64,000 nt of DNA from Nigrospora sphaerica (GCA_018287875.1 JAGVVL010000009.1:1302001-1366000); one strand, 5' to 3'. Numbered from the stretch's first letter, positions 44,464-56,934 are shown. Notes: generated by a model from the sequence alone, not told the origin. Made by a program: numbers and translations.

Positions 44464-45089
44464 CAGGATTTGTTGATGAGGCTTGGTCTTATTTGGGATA
44501 ATGATGTAAAAGAAAAGTGGGGAGATTGATGTGGGTGTCGAGGCGAAAAAGAGGGGCCCCTTACTGGTCGGCGTCGGGGTGGATAATTAGGCGAGAGGGG
44601 GCTCAGACAATGTAAAAGAAATAAACGAGCAAGTTTGTTACGAATCACACGGCGGTCCTGACTTGTTGGACGGTATGTCGTATGCGGAATGTAGGGGGAG
44701 GTTTGGTCTGGTGCAAAAAGTTGCTGGCAGAGAGACAGAGGCAGCCGTGCATATCTTTAGCTTGGTCGCGGGTCCAAATCAATCGCTTCGCTTCGCTGTT
44801 CACGCCAACGACTCTCCCTACTTGAACGGTATGTACAAACATACCCGGTAAACAGAGCACGACTGCTCCTTGTCTCCGAGGTTCCCACTCCCGGTTTCTA
44901 GCGCCTTAGACGCAGCAAACCCTAGGACCGACGATCGAACAAAGCGGGGATTCCCATGCTCAGGTCCAAACGTGCATGGCGCTGCGTCTGCTTCTGTGCG
45001 AAACCTTTTCCCCAACGCCGTAGCCAGAAGAACCAGCTCCCGGAACCACTTACGAAAGCATTTCTTCCCAGTCCCACGGCCAAGGCGTC
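44464..45089. other. Intergenic, no supported gene
   Basis: Short spacer between tRNA-Tyr and the 3' end of the exonuclease gene. Nothing recognisable beyond an AT-rich patch just upstream of the tRNA (about 44485-44520), as expected for a Pol III promoter flank. Confidence 0.55.
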
Positions 45090-47465
45090 CTAGCCCGCAC
45101 CCGAGCCGGCCGCCTCCTGGGGTCTCCATTTGGCAACGGTGGCAAAGAGGTCCAGCTTGACGAAAGCACAGGCTTGGGCCAAAGGTGCGATGTTGGGGAC
45201 GGCCCAGAGGTCCTTGCGTGTTGCCGGCGGCGCCGCGATGAGCCGGTCGAGCGTGGCATCTGGCACGATGCCGTGGCCTTCGGGCGGCCGGCGGCCAGGC
45301 GGCAGTCGCGATGCCACCATCTTGCTAAAGGCTACCAGTTTTTGTCGGTAGATGCGGAGGTGCACCGGCAGCTCCGGCGTGGATGGGGGTGCGGCGGATG
45401 AAGGCGAGGTCGGGGCCTCGACGAGGGACCGTAGCGCTGTTGCCCGGCCCGCGGTTCCTGTTGCGTTCGCTGTGGGCAGTGCTGGTTCGGTCTCGTGTTG
45501 GTCGCCTTGTCCGGATATCTTGGCCGAGTCAGGGGCGTCAGAGGTCGTGTACTGTGGCACGGCCGGGTTCGACGTGGCCGTCGAACTGGTGCTTTGTCCC
45601 CCAATACTCTCACCGAAACGCCGACGCTTTATCCGGTCTGCAGAGGGGGACGCCATCGGGGACCCAAACGCGGACCCTTCGCTGTCGCTGTTATCGCGGC
45701 CGCTGTCCTTGTGAGAGCCGTTGCGGGCCTCCTCTCCTAGGCTCGTCTCGGCCATGGTAAAAGACAGACCCGTGTGCATGCCGGGAGGGGTGCCGAGGAT
45801 TTCCAAACTGCGGCCGACCCGCCTGGTTTTGGGGGGAGCAGGTGTCACGGGCTCTGCTCCGTGAGGCCACTGTTGCGCATGCTCTTCGTGTGAATGCTCC
45901 GTTTTCTGGTGCTTCAACGTTTTGTAAGATGCTTGCTGGTGCTCTGGTTGCGGGCGCTCTGGGAAAATGGGCCGCGGGTGCTCCGACTGCGACTCTTTTA
46001 AGGGTGGGCACCCTGCGTGTAGTTCCCCAGCTTCTTGCCGCGCCTCTGACTGCGCCTCTAACTTTTCTCTCTCGTCCTCGAGAAAGTCCTTGATGATAGA
46101 GAGCCATTCGTCTCCGTACTGTTTGGCCTTGTGGGGGCCGATGCCCCTGATATTTAATAGATCTTGCCTCGTGGTTGGGCAATGTGTGGCCAGGTCCTCG
46201 AGCGTCTTGTTCGAGGCCACCATGAAGGGCTTGCAGCCCTCGAGTCTACATGTTTGCAAGCGTTGGCCTGCGAGCTCCCTGTAGAGTGCCTGCGAAAAGG
46301 GGCCGGCGGGGCTCGGTTGCTTCGAGCGTTCGGCCGCAGACGCGGCCGCCGGCCGGTCCGCCTGTCGGCACTTTTCATTGACTTGGCCCCGGTCTTGGGT
46401 CTGACCTGGGGCGCCCCATTCGCCGATGTCGCGGGCGATCGAGATGTCGTCGATGTTTTCTTCGGGCGGGGCGGGCAAGAGGCCGCGCTCGATCATGGCG
46501 GCCTTGAAGAAGGCGGCGGCGGTCTGGATCAGGCCGTCCTCGGACTCGGGCACGAGCCAGACAGGCCGGATGCCCTGGCTGCGCAGCGGAAGCACGGAAT
46601 CGGCGTACACGTCGCCGTGGACGGGCAGGCGCGGCACAATGTCCATGGCCAGGCGTTTCGCATTCATGCAGTGGTACAGCATGAGACCGGCGTAGGCGTC
46701 GTCGGCGGCATAGTTGACCTGCTGCTCATCCAACTTCTTGCTCCAGTCGCTTGTGCGCGCCTTGCCCTTCCACAGCGGCAGGCCCAGGTGAAGCTCGACC
46801 TGCTTCGCCAGGCTGCATAACTTGGTCGAGATCTTGTCGGCCTGGCCGTGGCCGTACAGGGTCAAGGAGTGCAGGTGGCTCAGCTCGAAGCCGGCGCGCG
46901 GCTGCATACCAAAGTGCTTTATCAGGCGTGAGTAATCGGCGTTCATGATGCCCACGCCGACCTTGGTGATGTGCGGTGCCTCGAGTACGTCCCTGAGAGC
47001 CGGCGCGATCAGCTCGTCGGGTGTCGTTCCTGTATGGAGGCCGATATGGATGAGGGCGATGGTCGACTCGCTGGCCAGCTGGATGAGGCCGATCTTGTCT
47101 TGCAGACGGGACCTCTTTTCCGCGTCACACGGCCACTCCATGTCGAACCCGATGACCTTCTCATGCAAGAACAACCTGGCGATCCGGTCGGACTCCTCTC
47201 TGGTGCTGCTGTACAGCACCTGGGGCTTTTGGCCCTGGGGGTTCCGGTAGCGGTAGAAGTGCCACCAGGTCTGCGGACCGGCATTCCGACGAGGCTGCTT
47301 GCCCTTGTCCCCGTCGTCACCGGCATTGCCGGTGTTCATGGTAGTGCCGGGCGGCAACTGGAGTTGGTATGTGAGGGGCCATTTCCCAGCGCTGGCGCCG
47401 TCGGCGGTGGATGCAGCTGCCGCTGCCGGCGCGCTGGGCGACGCGGCCGCCGCATTGACTGTCAT
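45090..47465 (-). CDS. WRN-exonuclease-like 3'-5' exonuclease with HRDC domain(s)
   Basis: An intronless gene of 791 aa. A DEDDy-type exonuclease domain spans about residues 90-290: motif I GFDMEWP (Asp108, Glu110), motif II VGVGIMNADYSRL and motif III YAADDAYAGLMLYH with the Tyr. A central HRDC domain (about 395-465) reads FSQALYRELAGQRL through LLNIRGIGPHKAKQYGDEWL. The C-terminal ~100 residues (IYRQKLVAFSKMVASRL ... LDRLIAAPPATRKDLWAVPNI) resemble a second, divergent HRDC. The linker is Gln/His/Pro-rich and probably disordered. No helicase motifs are present, so this is an exonuclease with nucleic-acid-binding modules rather than a RecQ helicase. Members of this type act on DNA or RNA 3' ends; the substrate here is not known. 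The N-terminal ~60 residues are Ala-rich and unconserved; the first ATG was taken. Confidence 0.9.
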   Translation of the reverse strand: MTVNAAAASPSAPAAAAASTADGASAGKWPLTYQLQLPPGTTMNTGNAGDDGDKGKQPRRNAGPQTWWHFYRYRNPQGQKPQVLYSSTREESDRIARLFLHEKVIGFDMEWPCDAEKRSRLQDKIGLIQLASESTIALIHIGLHTGTTPDELIAPALRDVLEAPHITKVGVGIMNADYSRLIKHFGMQPRAGFELSHLHSLTLYGHGQADKISTKLCSLAKQVELHLGLPLWKGKARTSDWSKKLDEQQVNYAADDAYAGLMLYHCMNAKRLAMDIVPRLPVHGDVYADSVLPLRSQGIRPVWLVPESEDGLIQTAAAFFKAAMIERGLLPAPPEENIDDISIARDIGEWGAPGQTQDRGQVNEKCRQADRPAAASAAERSKQPSPAGPFSQALYRELAGQRLQTCRLEGCKPFMVASNKTLEDLATHCPTTRQDLLNIRGIGPHKAKQYGDEWLSIIKDFLEDEREKLEAQSEARQEAGELHAGCPPLKESQSEHPRPIFPERPQPEHQQASYKTLKHQKTEHSHEEHAQQWPHGAEPVTPAPPKTRRVGRSLEILGTPPGMHTGLSFTMAETSLGEEARNGSHKDSGRDNSDSEGSAFGSPMASPSADRIKRRRFGESIGGQSTSSTATSNPAVPQYTTSDAPDSAKISGQGDQHETEPALPTANATGTAGRATALRSLVEAPTSPSSAAPPSTPELPVHLRIYRQKLVAFSKMVASRLPPGRRPPEGHGIVPDATLDRLIAAPPATRKDLWAVPNIAPLAQACAFVKLDLFATVAKWRPQEAAGSGAG

Positions 47466-48086
47466 GGCGAAGCAACACGGCTGATCTCACGGTCTGCAAC
47501 GATGCTGTCCGTTCCAGCAGGCGCGGGTCGAGCTGTGGTTATTGCCCACGGACGGCAAGACGCGGAGAACGTGACAATGGCTTTGAAGAAGTGTAGAAGT
47601 ACGTGAAGGTGCATCCTGGTTGGGACTTTCCTTCATTCTATCGGGCCACCCCCACGTTGTGACTGCTTGAGCCAGGCGGGCCGTTGTTTCTGACGCGCGC
47701 TGGTTTCAACGTCCCTCCAGTAGTATGACCCATCGGTCCCGACGAAGGACTAATCATCTTGGGGTAATAATCAAACTCCGGAGAAGCAGCCAACTACGGA
47801 CATGCATGTTTTTTCAGGTGCGGGTGGGGGAATTATACGCTTTGGGGGGATTCAGTCACAATCAATTGCTACAGGCTTATCTCGGCCGAAGTCCCCGCCT
47901 CGTCCGGCCGACAACGACAAGCCTCCAAGGTATAGCGACCAACCCTAAGTGCCTTTTCCCTTGCTCCGAGGGAGGGACTAAGTGTACGCATGTACTCCTA
48001 CACACTGGTTCAAATATATACCCAAATATGCTGATTCTCACAAGAACAGAATATATACACGAGAATCCAAGACTCTTGTTCCCCCC
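47466..48086. other. Intergenic between exonuclease and lyase genes
   Basis: 621 bp. It contains the exonuclease promoter and the 3' end of the lyase gene. An AT-rich patch with TATATAC words at about 48010-48060 just beyond the lyase stop is the probable polyadenylation region. No frame was recognised. Confidence 0.55.
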
Positions 48087-49813
48087 TCAGTTGAGCAGGT
48101 CCAAACAGTCGACGCTGATGGCGGCACTCAGGTAGCCGGCGCCCTTGCTGCCCGAGATGACGGTGATGGTGAGGCGCTGCCAGGCGTTGGGGTCCTGGAC
48201 CCAGGCGCTGGCGGGCACGTCGTAGGTCAGCATGGCGTTGTTGCCACGGTAGGTGCCGACGGTGAGGGAGCGCGTCGAGGCCTGGGTCGTGGCGGGTGGG
48301 ACGGCGCTGGTCCAGCCGTTGACCTGGATGCGCGGGCGCCCGCCGATGTAGGCCTCGGTGATGCCGATGCGCAGGCGGTGGCCGGTGCGGAGCTGGTCGG
48401 CCGACAGCTTGAAGTAGACGACGTGGTCGTTGTTGATGTCGGCCCAGATGTAGCCCGGGAAGATGGAGGCCGTCGACGTGCCGACGATGTAGTTGCTCGC
48501 GTCCCACGGCGCCAGCCGCGTGTCCGACGGGTGCATGTACGTCGGCTTCATCGGGCTGTCGCCGAAGTTGAGGAAGCCCCGGGGCGTGCCGTCCCACTCG
48601 CCGATGCGCCAGAGCGCCGGCGCGTCCTCGGGGTCGGCGCATGTGAGCGTGTGCACCGCCGTGCCGCCGCCCGCCGTCACTGCCACCTCGCCCGTGTACA
48701 CCTCGAGCTCCGACTTGTAGACCGTCAGCCGGTACGTGCCCGGCAGCGCCCCCGTGACGGCCCAACGCCCGGCCGCGTCCGCCGTCGCCCAGTACTGCGC
48801 GTCGGCGTTGCTGAGGCCCACGACGTACTGGTGGCCGCGCTTCATGTTGGCGAGGCCGACGCCCGAGACGCGCCCGCGTCCCGCCGCCGGCACCCAGCCG
48901 TCGATGCCCAGCGTGTCGAACCAGCTCCAGTCGGCCTTGCTCGCGAACAGGTTGGCGTTGGGCGGCCCGCCCGGCGTGAAGCTCAGCACGCTCGGCCCCT
49001 GCAGGCCGAAGCGCTCGGGGTCCGTGTGGCCCATGTTGTAGTGGTAGATGTCGTACAGGTCCTCGCCGTCGTCGCTGCCGCGGCGCACCAGCGACCGGAA
49101 GAACGGCCCGCCCGACGCCTTCTCGTGGTTGCTGCGGATCATGTACATGCCCGCCCGCCCGTTGCTCTTGCCGACGTATTCGTAGTCCATCGTGCGCCCG
49201 TACGTGTCGCCCGCGTAGTGCTTGCTCTCCGTCCAGCCGCGCGCGTCGCGCATCACGTCCGTCGCCTCGATGAACCGGCTCGTGCCCTCGTAGTAGTCGG
49301 CGTTGGCAACATCGTGCGGGAAGATGTTGGACGGGAAGCGCACAATGTACCGCGACACCCGCACCGACGCGTCCTTCTTATTGGTGAAGATGTACACGTT
49401 GTCATTCTTGTACCGCATAAACAGGTAGTGCTTCAGCGTGCCGTGCGTCACCGACACCTTGATCACCGCCGTCGGCGACGTGAGCTGCTGGATCTGGACC
49501 GTGCTGGGGCCCAAGCCGATTTCAACTTGCGTGTTCTTGCCGCCGTAGCCCTGGTCTGGGTGCCGCCTCGCCCGTCAGTATCGCTCGACTCGCGCCGCTC
49601 TCGTCTGGGACCGGGCCGGGGAAAGGGGGAGGACCTACACTCGACCCCCCGGTAGCGCATGCTCACAATGTCTCCGCAGCATTTGCTGACGGCAATCACG
49701 AGGTCGGCGCCGCTGTCGATCACATAGTTGGCCCCGTCGTCGCGGTAGCCAAAGGCCGCAAAGGCCACGGCCGGCCACAGCAGGACCACCGAGAGGAAGG
49801 AGAGGAAGAGCAT
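48087..49813 (-). CDS. Secreted rhamnogalacturonan lyase, PL4 family
   Basis: Two exons on the minus strand (49813-49639 and 49555-48087; 83-nt intron GTAGGT...CCAG) give 547 aa, the normal length for family 4 polysaccharide lyases. Residues 1-19 are a signal peptide (MLFLSFLSVVLLWPAVAFA). The catalytic beta-sandwich follows, with YVIDSGADLVIAVSK, DIVSMRYRGVEYQGYGGKN across the splice junction, HYLFMRYKNDNVYIFTN, SNIFPHDVANADYYEGT, SKHYAGDTYGRTMDYEYVG, GMYMIRSNHEKASGGPFF and LYDIYHYNMGH. A fibronectin-like domain and the C-terminal carbohydrate-binding-like domain (FPGYIWADINNDHVVYFKLS, then LTYDVPASAW) complete it. Such enzymes cleave rhamnosyl-galacturonate bonds of pectin by beta-elimination, indicating plant-cell-wall degradation. 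The start is the ATG giving the signal peptide. Confidence 0.94.
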
Positions 49814-51145
49814 TGTTGCGTCTCTTCAAACGAGTGTGGTGGTTCCCCGAGTCGGTTAGCCGTGGTGAAGGCCTCATTCACTATTTGGCCGGCCGGTCCA
49901 ACGTCTACTTATACCACCAGCCCGCCTCCCTTCCCCCAGTCTCTCGGTCCGTCTGCCCGAGGGGAGGACAGGGAGGACAGGGAGGGGCACAGCGCTTGGC
50001 GGCCCGCTCATGGCAGGACTTCGCCGAGGCAGCAGAATGGCATGGCCGACGCCAATTTCCCAGACGCGAGAAAACAGAGCAAGGGAATCCCCATGCCCAT
50101 GTAACGTCTTGGGGCTCTGCACGGAGGGTCTGTATTAAGTACAGTGTATAAGCGGGTCGACTGGCTGCGCATTTTCGTCCCATATCACGCTGATCTTTCT
50201 GGCGGGGCGCTTGTTAAGCGCGAGGAACCCCCCCTACCGGGACCGGGGCCCGATCGATCAGAGCAAGGGTCCGTCCGGCTGACCGGCGGTCTGGGGCGGG
50301 GCGCTGAGAAGAAGTACAGCGGGTGCCGCATCAAAGAAGACCATGGTTCGGCTTCTTTCTGCCTTCCCCTTTCGGCCTTGTGGGCATAGGCGCCGCCGAA
50401 TTTTCGGCTCGGTGCCGTTGCATCATGGCACGACGGTGGGCAGCGGAGGGGCCGGTTTCCTGGCAGGGCTCGCGCTGTGGAGAGCCCGCCCGTCTCATCC
50501 ATCGGCAGGCCACGAGAGGATGTCGATGCCCTCTGCTCGAGCCAGCCCCCCCTCGGCTGGATGCCAATAGCATATACCGGCAGAGAAGAGATAGGACAGC
50601 TACCGAGGCGAGAACGGGCGTATCGGCGTCTCGGAACCGCTGGCTTCGCGTCGGGCTTGCAGAGGACTGACTTGACCCGTCATTCGACAAGTCGGACGGG
50701 GCATGCGGTTGTCCGTTTTCCTGACTTGCGAGGCCCACAACAAGTCCACATCGCGTCACTCACCCATGTTGACCACTGGCATCTTCGCCGTCGGTGGCTT
50801 GATACGCGCTCTGTCATCTTCACACAGCACCGCGGTTCGTAGTAACGACTCGGTAATGGAACCGAGTGAACAGGGGAGCACCCCCTGTCCAGTGCTGGCC
50901 CAGCCCCGTGTATGCGGGTCGCGGAGCCTGAGCCGCATTATCCATCAACTCGAAACACACGTCGACAGCCTGGGCCATGGAGTCGAGTTTGAGCGTGCGA
51001 GTTGCCGTGGCTCGTAGAACACCAGCATTGACAACGAATATCGCTTTCACGTCGAGCCTCGAGCAGACTTCTCGCCTGTCGATTGACTAATACTTTGTAC
51101 ATGGAACCGCCGCGCCACGAAGCTTGTCGCTGCCGCCGCCGCCGC
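49814..51145. other. Intergenic, promoter of the lyase gene
   Basis: 1.3 kb between VPS8 and the lyase. Two tandem GGGAGGACA words lie at about 49965-49985, some 150 bp before the lyase start. No gene was recognised, and specific activator or repressor sites are not claimed. Confidence 0.5.
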
Positions 51146-54100
51146 CTATCCGTCAATAGGACACCGATAGGCCAATTCGCGCCCATAGTCGTCGACGGTG
51201 CGGTGTTCCTGCTGCTGCTCGCCCCGCTGGGTCTGGAGCGCGTCCAAGCAGCTCTGGTGGTAAATGTGCCGGCACGCCAGCACGACGAGGGGGCCAAGCG
51301 GCTGCGTGTTACGCTGCATCCCCATGTCATCCTCCCCGGCCTTGGCCTCCTGCGCTGCCCCCAGTCCTGCCGCCTTTGCGGTGCCGTCCTGGCCGTCCCG
51401 GGCCTGGCCACCGTTGCCACCACCGGCATCACCAGCTCGACTTTTCCCTTTGCCGCCCTCTTCGCGCTGCGTCTCGGTGCTCTTTCCCTTACTTCTATCG
51501 GCGACAGAGCCGGCCGCTAGCCGGGCCGCTTTCCGCTCCTCTCGCTTCGCCTCCTCGATGGCCTGTTTCTCCTCCCACGCCTCAAAGACGTTGCCCTGGA
51601 CACCCGGCCCCCAAATCCTGAGTCCACACGCCTCGCACATCGAGCCCTTGGGACGCCATCCCCGCTGCCGCAGCTCGACTGCCTGCTGCACATTTACAAA
51701 CAGTTGCTTTCCCAGGAGCCTGTTCGACAGCCCTAGTATCGACTCTTCGTAGGCGTACGCAGAAAAGATGGATGTCAATACGGCCCGCAGATCGGCCAGG
51801 CTAGGGGAAGCCGCGGCCGCGCGCGTCAGGAATGCGCGCAGAATGCGGATGAAGGCCAGGGAGCTGCCCGACGATGAAATCGCTCGTGGCGTCGAGGCTT
51901 GTGCGGCGCTCTGCGAAGACGTGGCCGTCAGGAGCGCCGTGAACGTGTGTTGCACAAGAGAACGAAGGAGCGAGACGAGGGCCTCGGTGTCTAGCTTCTT
52001 CTCGGAAGACGGTTTCGAATTGCTGTTGGAGGCGGCATCCGCTATCGATGTTGTAAGGCGTCGAGTAATCCCTACCGTTGTGTCGATTAGATTCAGCCAG
52101 AGAAGCTCCTCAGAAGTCAGTTCGTCGGAAACCGGCGCGCTTTTCCGGCGCTGGGCGACCAGCTTGTTCGCCATCTTCATTTGCCCTTGGCACAGCCAGA
52201 TACCGACATGGGTGTACTTCTGGAGACCTTTGAGCAGGTCTTCTGCCGCCTCTTGCCCGTTCATCTCATGCTCATCGCTGGGTTCGGCGAGGAGACCTTG
52301 CAGAGCCGACTCGAGCGTCTTCAGATGTCGAGTCAATCGGTCCATGGCCTCTTGCACGTGCCCCTCTCGTGCCATGAGAATGACGGCTGCATCGATAACG
52401 CCCGTGTCTTCCATCGTTGGCAGCAAGCCGTCCAGCCGAAGGTCGGTGTTGTGCACAAGGCCGATATAGTCCGACACATGGGAAGCATTGTAACGACACA
52501 TAAGTCGCACGTACTGCTCGATGAATTCCCTATCGAGAGATACCGGCTGCTCCCTCGAAGACTCGGTAGGCTCAAGCAGCGTTCTGAGGTACTCGTACTG
52601 CAACTGCGAAGTCTCTGGCAGCGAGTCCAGAACGTGACGATGGAGCTCGGGAGCGTGGTACTGAAGAGTCCGTGCTGCATTCGCCGGGTCAAGCTCCACC
52701 AGATATCTGGCATGCTGTTTCAGCACTTCGTGGATGTCGTGGACCTGCTTCTTGTTGAGGCCTGCCCTAGATCGCAGGCAGTCGGCAATGCAGTCAAACA
52801 CTTCTTCTCGGCCTTGCGGGTCCTCGAAGTAGGTCTGTAGTAGTTTGCCGTACTGCTTCTCGCTCTTGTATATCCGCTTCAAGATCCGATAGAACCCGGC
52901 TTTCTTGAATAGCGGCATCATCGGCGAAAGGTCCGGCGGGTGGTAGACCGAGAGCAGGTATTCGGCACTGAGTTGCGCATCGTCGGCCAAGTCGTCCCCG
53001 GGATAGTTACACAACCCCGTGACTATCTTATTGAGTGTAGAGCCCGGCAGAAGCAGGTATTGCGGGAATTTGGGCAGGTTGCGAGCGATGAACATGTCCA
53101 GGTAGATGGTGTCTTCCGGTGCGAAGTCGCTGGGGTTCATGAGCTCCAAGAGGATAGACGCCACGTACTGCCGATCGACCGTGAGCCCAAAGATCTGCTC
53201 CTCGGGCAAATCTTTGCCAGTGCCCCCGTTCAACTGCTTTTCTTGTGCGTCGTTCAAGAACGAGTCCTCGAATGCTTCATTGAGCGCGCTCAAGAAGCTT
53301 GGTGCGTCAAATTTCAGGATCATCCTCAAATAGGGGAATGATGGTTCATCGCTCTGTGCCGGTCTGGTTCGAATGACCTTGTTGCTGCCCCGCGGCCAAG
53401 CAATGCTCTTCCCCGAGAATAGGAACCAGTATATCTCAGCCTTGGCCTTGGAGGCTTTGGCATCGTCCAGGAAATCTCCCGTCGGGTATATCCGCCCAGT
53501 AAGAGTGTAAGATATGTATGGAAACAGTTTGAGGGCACTAGTACCAAACATGTCGTCACCCAGAGCGGCGTCCGCAGAAGCATACTCCCCGTTCTGCATC
53601 AGAGGAGTCAGCAGGGCCAGAAGGTCGATAAGAGGCGTAATGTAATCGCCCAGGGCCTGGTTCCAGATGTAGATCAAGGCATCGTACAAGCCATGTTGCT
53701 TGCACAGCAGAGTGACCTGGTCGATGTCCAGAGTCGACGTCTCCATGTGCACAATCATCTCCTCGAGCCGACTTTCCCAGCCCTTGGTGACGAAATGTGT
53801 GATCATGGCCTTGATCACAGTGGGCGGTACGACTGTAATGGACTTTTCCAAAATGTAGGGCTCCAACGTCTCCAAGAAGATGCCTTCCACGCCGCCTTCT
53901 TCGTACCACTCGTACATGGCCTCAAACAGGAAGTCAAGGTCTCCGACGCTTTGGCATGCAACGAAACAGGTCTCTGCCAGATCTCGTAGGCGTCGGTCGT
54001 CTACCGCTTCCCTATTTTTCCGCCTCTGGCCGAAAGCGTATTTCAAGGAGGCGCTCATGATCTCCATGAGTTTTTCGCTCACCATCCGATGCCTTAGTGC

Positions 54101-56120
54101 CGTGTCTTCTGGTAGACCAACTGTGAGCTTGTTCGTATCTCCGGTGTAATACGACGTCGCGAGCTGGATAGCCCCGACGTAGTCGCCGTTCTCCATGAGG
54201 GCAACCAGACGGTCCGCCCAGTCCGATATTGCGCCGATGGAGAGGTCATTGAAGCCCATGAGGAAGAGCCGACCCTTGTAGGCTTTAAAGCTCATGTAGA
54301 AGGCGTCAGCAACCACACCATGCATCGAGGTATCTTCTTCATCCAGCTGCTCCACCAGAGCGTGTAGCTGCTTCGAGAACAAGTCGGCATGATAGATGTG
54401 CTTGTGGATCATGTCGAACCCCTCTGTGACCCGCATGGTACGGTCTTCTATCACGATCAGTCGTTGCGTGATGGTCAAGACAACCAGCACGGAGCGACTC
54501 AGCCACTGCACGGCGACTATCGCCTCCTCGCAATTCCACCGGCTCCGGGCTTTAAAACTGAGGGTTGGTTGTTTGTCCTTGTCCTCGGCCGGGACCTCAT
54601 CGACATCCAGAACAGTCAACACGTTGGACCAGCAGTAGGCGAGCTTGACCTTGGATATGGTGCTGCCCGTATGCGGATCCGGCACTTTCAACTTGACGGC
54701 GGGAAACCAGGCCAGACAGCCGCTCATAGCGCTGTGTGGTGCCACGTCCTTGGGCCGGGCCGACTTGTGCTGCGTTTGAGCGATGGGGGTGGTAGACACG
54801 ATGACCAGGAGATACGGTGTCAGCATGGCCGTCAGTCCCATGGAGTCGGTCGATGCTTCCACGTTGCCGAGCGGGAGCGGCGAGAACGCTAGAACGGTAC
54901 TCGGCTTCAGGGGTTTCCCCACGGGTGCGGGTGCGTTCGGGTACCGGCCCAGTATCCTCACGGTTTTGACCGTTCTCCCCAGCGACCCCGTACCTCTCGT
55001 GGCGAGGTGGGAAAAGGCCATTCCTCGGTCGTCGGCCGAGACAAGAGCCGTATGGCGCGTTCCTAAGAAGCCGAGATGCGTAACGGAGACATTGGGGACA
55101 TGTCCGTCCGCGGTCCTGTTCTGCAACTGAGAGGGGTCAAGATGCGGGATTTGTAGAAATGGCCTGGAGGCGCGGCTGGTGTCCCAGGTGAAGATGTTGC
55201 CATTGGCATGGCCACCGGCAACGGTTGTGTGATCGGCAGAGACGGCGATGGCCGTGATGGGACCGGACTCGACAGCTGCTAGTATCTCAGCCCCGCCATC
55301 CCGGCCAAGGGGGGAAAGGCAGACTCACCTTTGGTGCCCGGGCCAATGATCATCTTGAGGTTCTGGTTGTAATCAAACATTAGGATTATACCCTTAGAGG
55401 TCCCAAGCACTATGTGGGCAGACACTGCTATACACGTGGGGGATCCGAAGTTCCGCTTCCCGGCCTCGGAGAAGGACTGCCCGTTCAGCTTTCTGAGGCT
55501 CGTCCACCGCACCACTTCCCAAGGCGGCGTGGGTGTGTCGGCATCGGCGGAGTCAAGGGCGAGCTGGCTGACCATGGAGACGCTTCTGCTGTGGCCCGTC
55601 AGGTAGGCGGGCGAGGACGGGCGCGGGCTTAGGTTCGAGGGTGAGGCTATGCGCGACTGGAAACGGCGGTCGAAGGGCCGGAAGGACGGGGTCGGACTGC
55701 TAAGACCAGGGCGCGACGCCACCGAGGGCAGCACGCTGCTGCCGGGCGAGGACAGACCAGAGCCCTGTAACGAAGTCAGTCAGTCTGCGTGGCCGGGATG
55801 GCGTCGGATCAGATCCGAGGGTCGCATACCTGGACGGAGGGGCTGCCATCCTGGCCCGAGAGCAACGAGTCGATGGGACTCCCGGCTCTCCGGGGCAGAC
55901 CCTCGGCGGAGTCGGCATCAGAAGCGTCGTCATTGTCGCGCAGAAGCTGGCGAAAGTGGTTGGCAAGGGGCCCGTCGGTTTCGGGGGCAGCTGTTGCATC
56001 CTCACGGCGCTCTTCTTCAAGAATGTCGGCGATGTGATCTCCGCTGCCCTTTACAGTTTCCTCGTCACTGAACGCTCGGTCGGCCCCAGGCGACAAATCT
56101 ACTTGGTCTTCGTCGTCCAT
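51146..56120 (-). CDS. VPS8: CORVET tethering-complex subunit Vps8
   Basis: Three exons on the minus strand (56120-55830, 55764-55329, 55278-51146) give about 1619 aa; introns of 65 and 50 nt are GT-AG and in phase. The N-terminus is acidic and Ser-rich (MDDEDQVDLSPGADRAF), then a WD40-like propeller (IVLGTSKGIILMFDYNQN, TVAGGHANGNIFTWDTS). A long alpha-solenoid with the Vps8 signature region follows (FDMIHKHIYHADLFSKQLHAL, then YYTGDTNKL). A C-terminal RING-like domain ends the protein. Vps8 is the CORVET-specific subunit that binds Vps21/Rab5 and tethers early endosomes. The RING has CEAC, a ~100-residue Lys/Glu/Gly-rich insert, then LACRHIYHQSCL and a terminal YRCPIDG: the final CPxC Cys is replaced by Asp. 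The gene is divergent from the GPALPP gene. Confidence 0.93.
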
Positions 56121-56934
56121 GCTGCTGGCACATCCTAGTTCGCCTACGAGGCAAGTCGATTTATCGGCAGGACCGCATCGGGGTGGGCGCAATCTTCCGA
56201 GGGAAGACGTTCAGATGCGGGAGTTCTGATGCTAGCTCTCGCATAAAGTGTTGTCTCGTAAGGCAGCTTCGCTGTGGCTAGGCCACTTGCAGAGGGGGCA
56301 GGGCGGCAACAATTGGCGCAGGACAGGCCGAGAGGGTAGAACAGGACAGCACAAGAAGTTCCAGCTCAGCTTAATTGCCTGCTTCACCTAGGCAACAGAA
56401 TGCAACAGCCAATGTTGTGAAATCACCAGTTTCCTCTTCGTGGATCGAACCTGTTGGCAGTTCAGTACTCTCTCTGCCTTCTCGCGCGGGTGAAGCTGCG
56501 GGTGTGCCCTCGCTGGAGCTTCCCACCGCGCGCCAATCATCCACCATCTTATCTTCCTGTGCCAGGATGGCCATTGTTTACTTCGCTGACGTGCGACGTG
56601 CACGGGCTCCAATCGCTGGTCTCTACACAGTAATGTACATACATGACTGAGGTAGGTACATCCCATAGTGCCTACGTAGTACCTGCTCTCTATTAATGCT
56701 TGTCCCCATTGCTGCGAAGTGCATCATCCGCCAGTGGGTCCCTCTTACGAACATAACTGTAAGTGCTATCCATCCAATCCGACTTCCATCATGAATTCTG
56801 CCTGTACGACTCAATCAACACATCGCGACACGTCTTTTCCCGGCCGATATTGAAAAAAAAACCCGTATTCTGACACACCTCGGGTCCCAGAAATTTCACG
56901 AAAGCCCTCCCCCCTCGTCCCCGACGCGTCGAGA
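56121..56934. promoter_or_regulatory. Divergent intergenic region, VPS8/GPALPP gene
   Basis: 814 bp between two divergent starts. An A-run is near 56848. No coding signal was seen. Confidence 0.55.
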
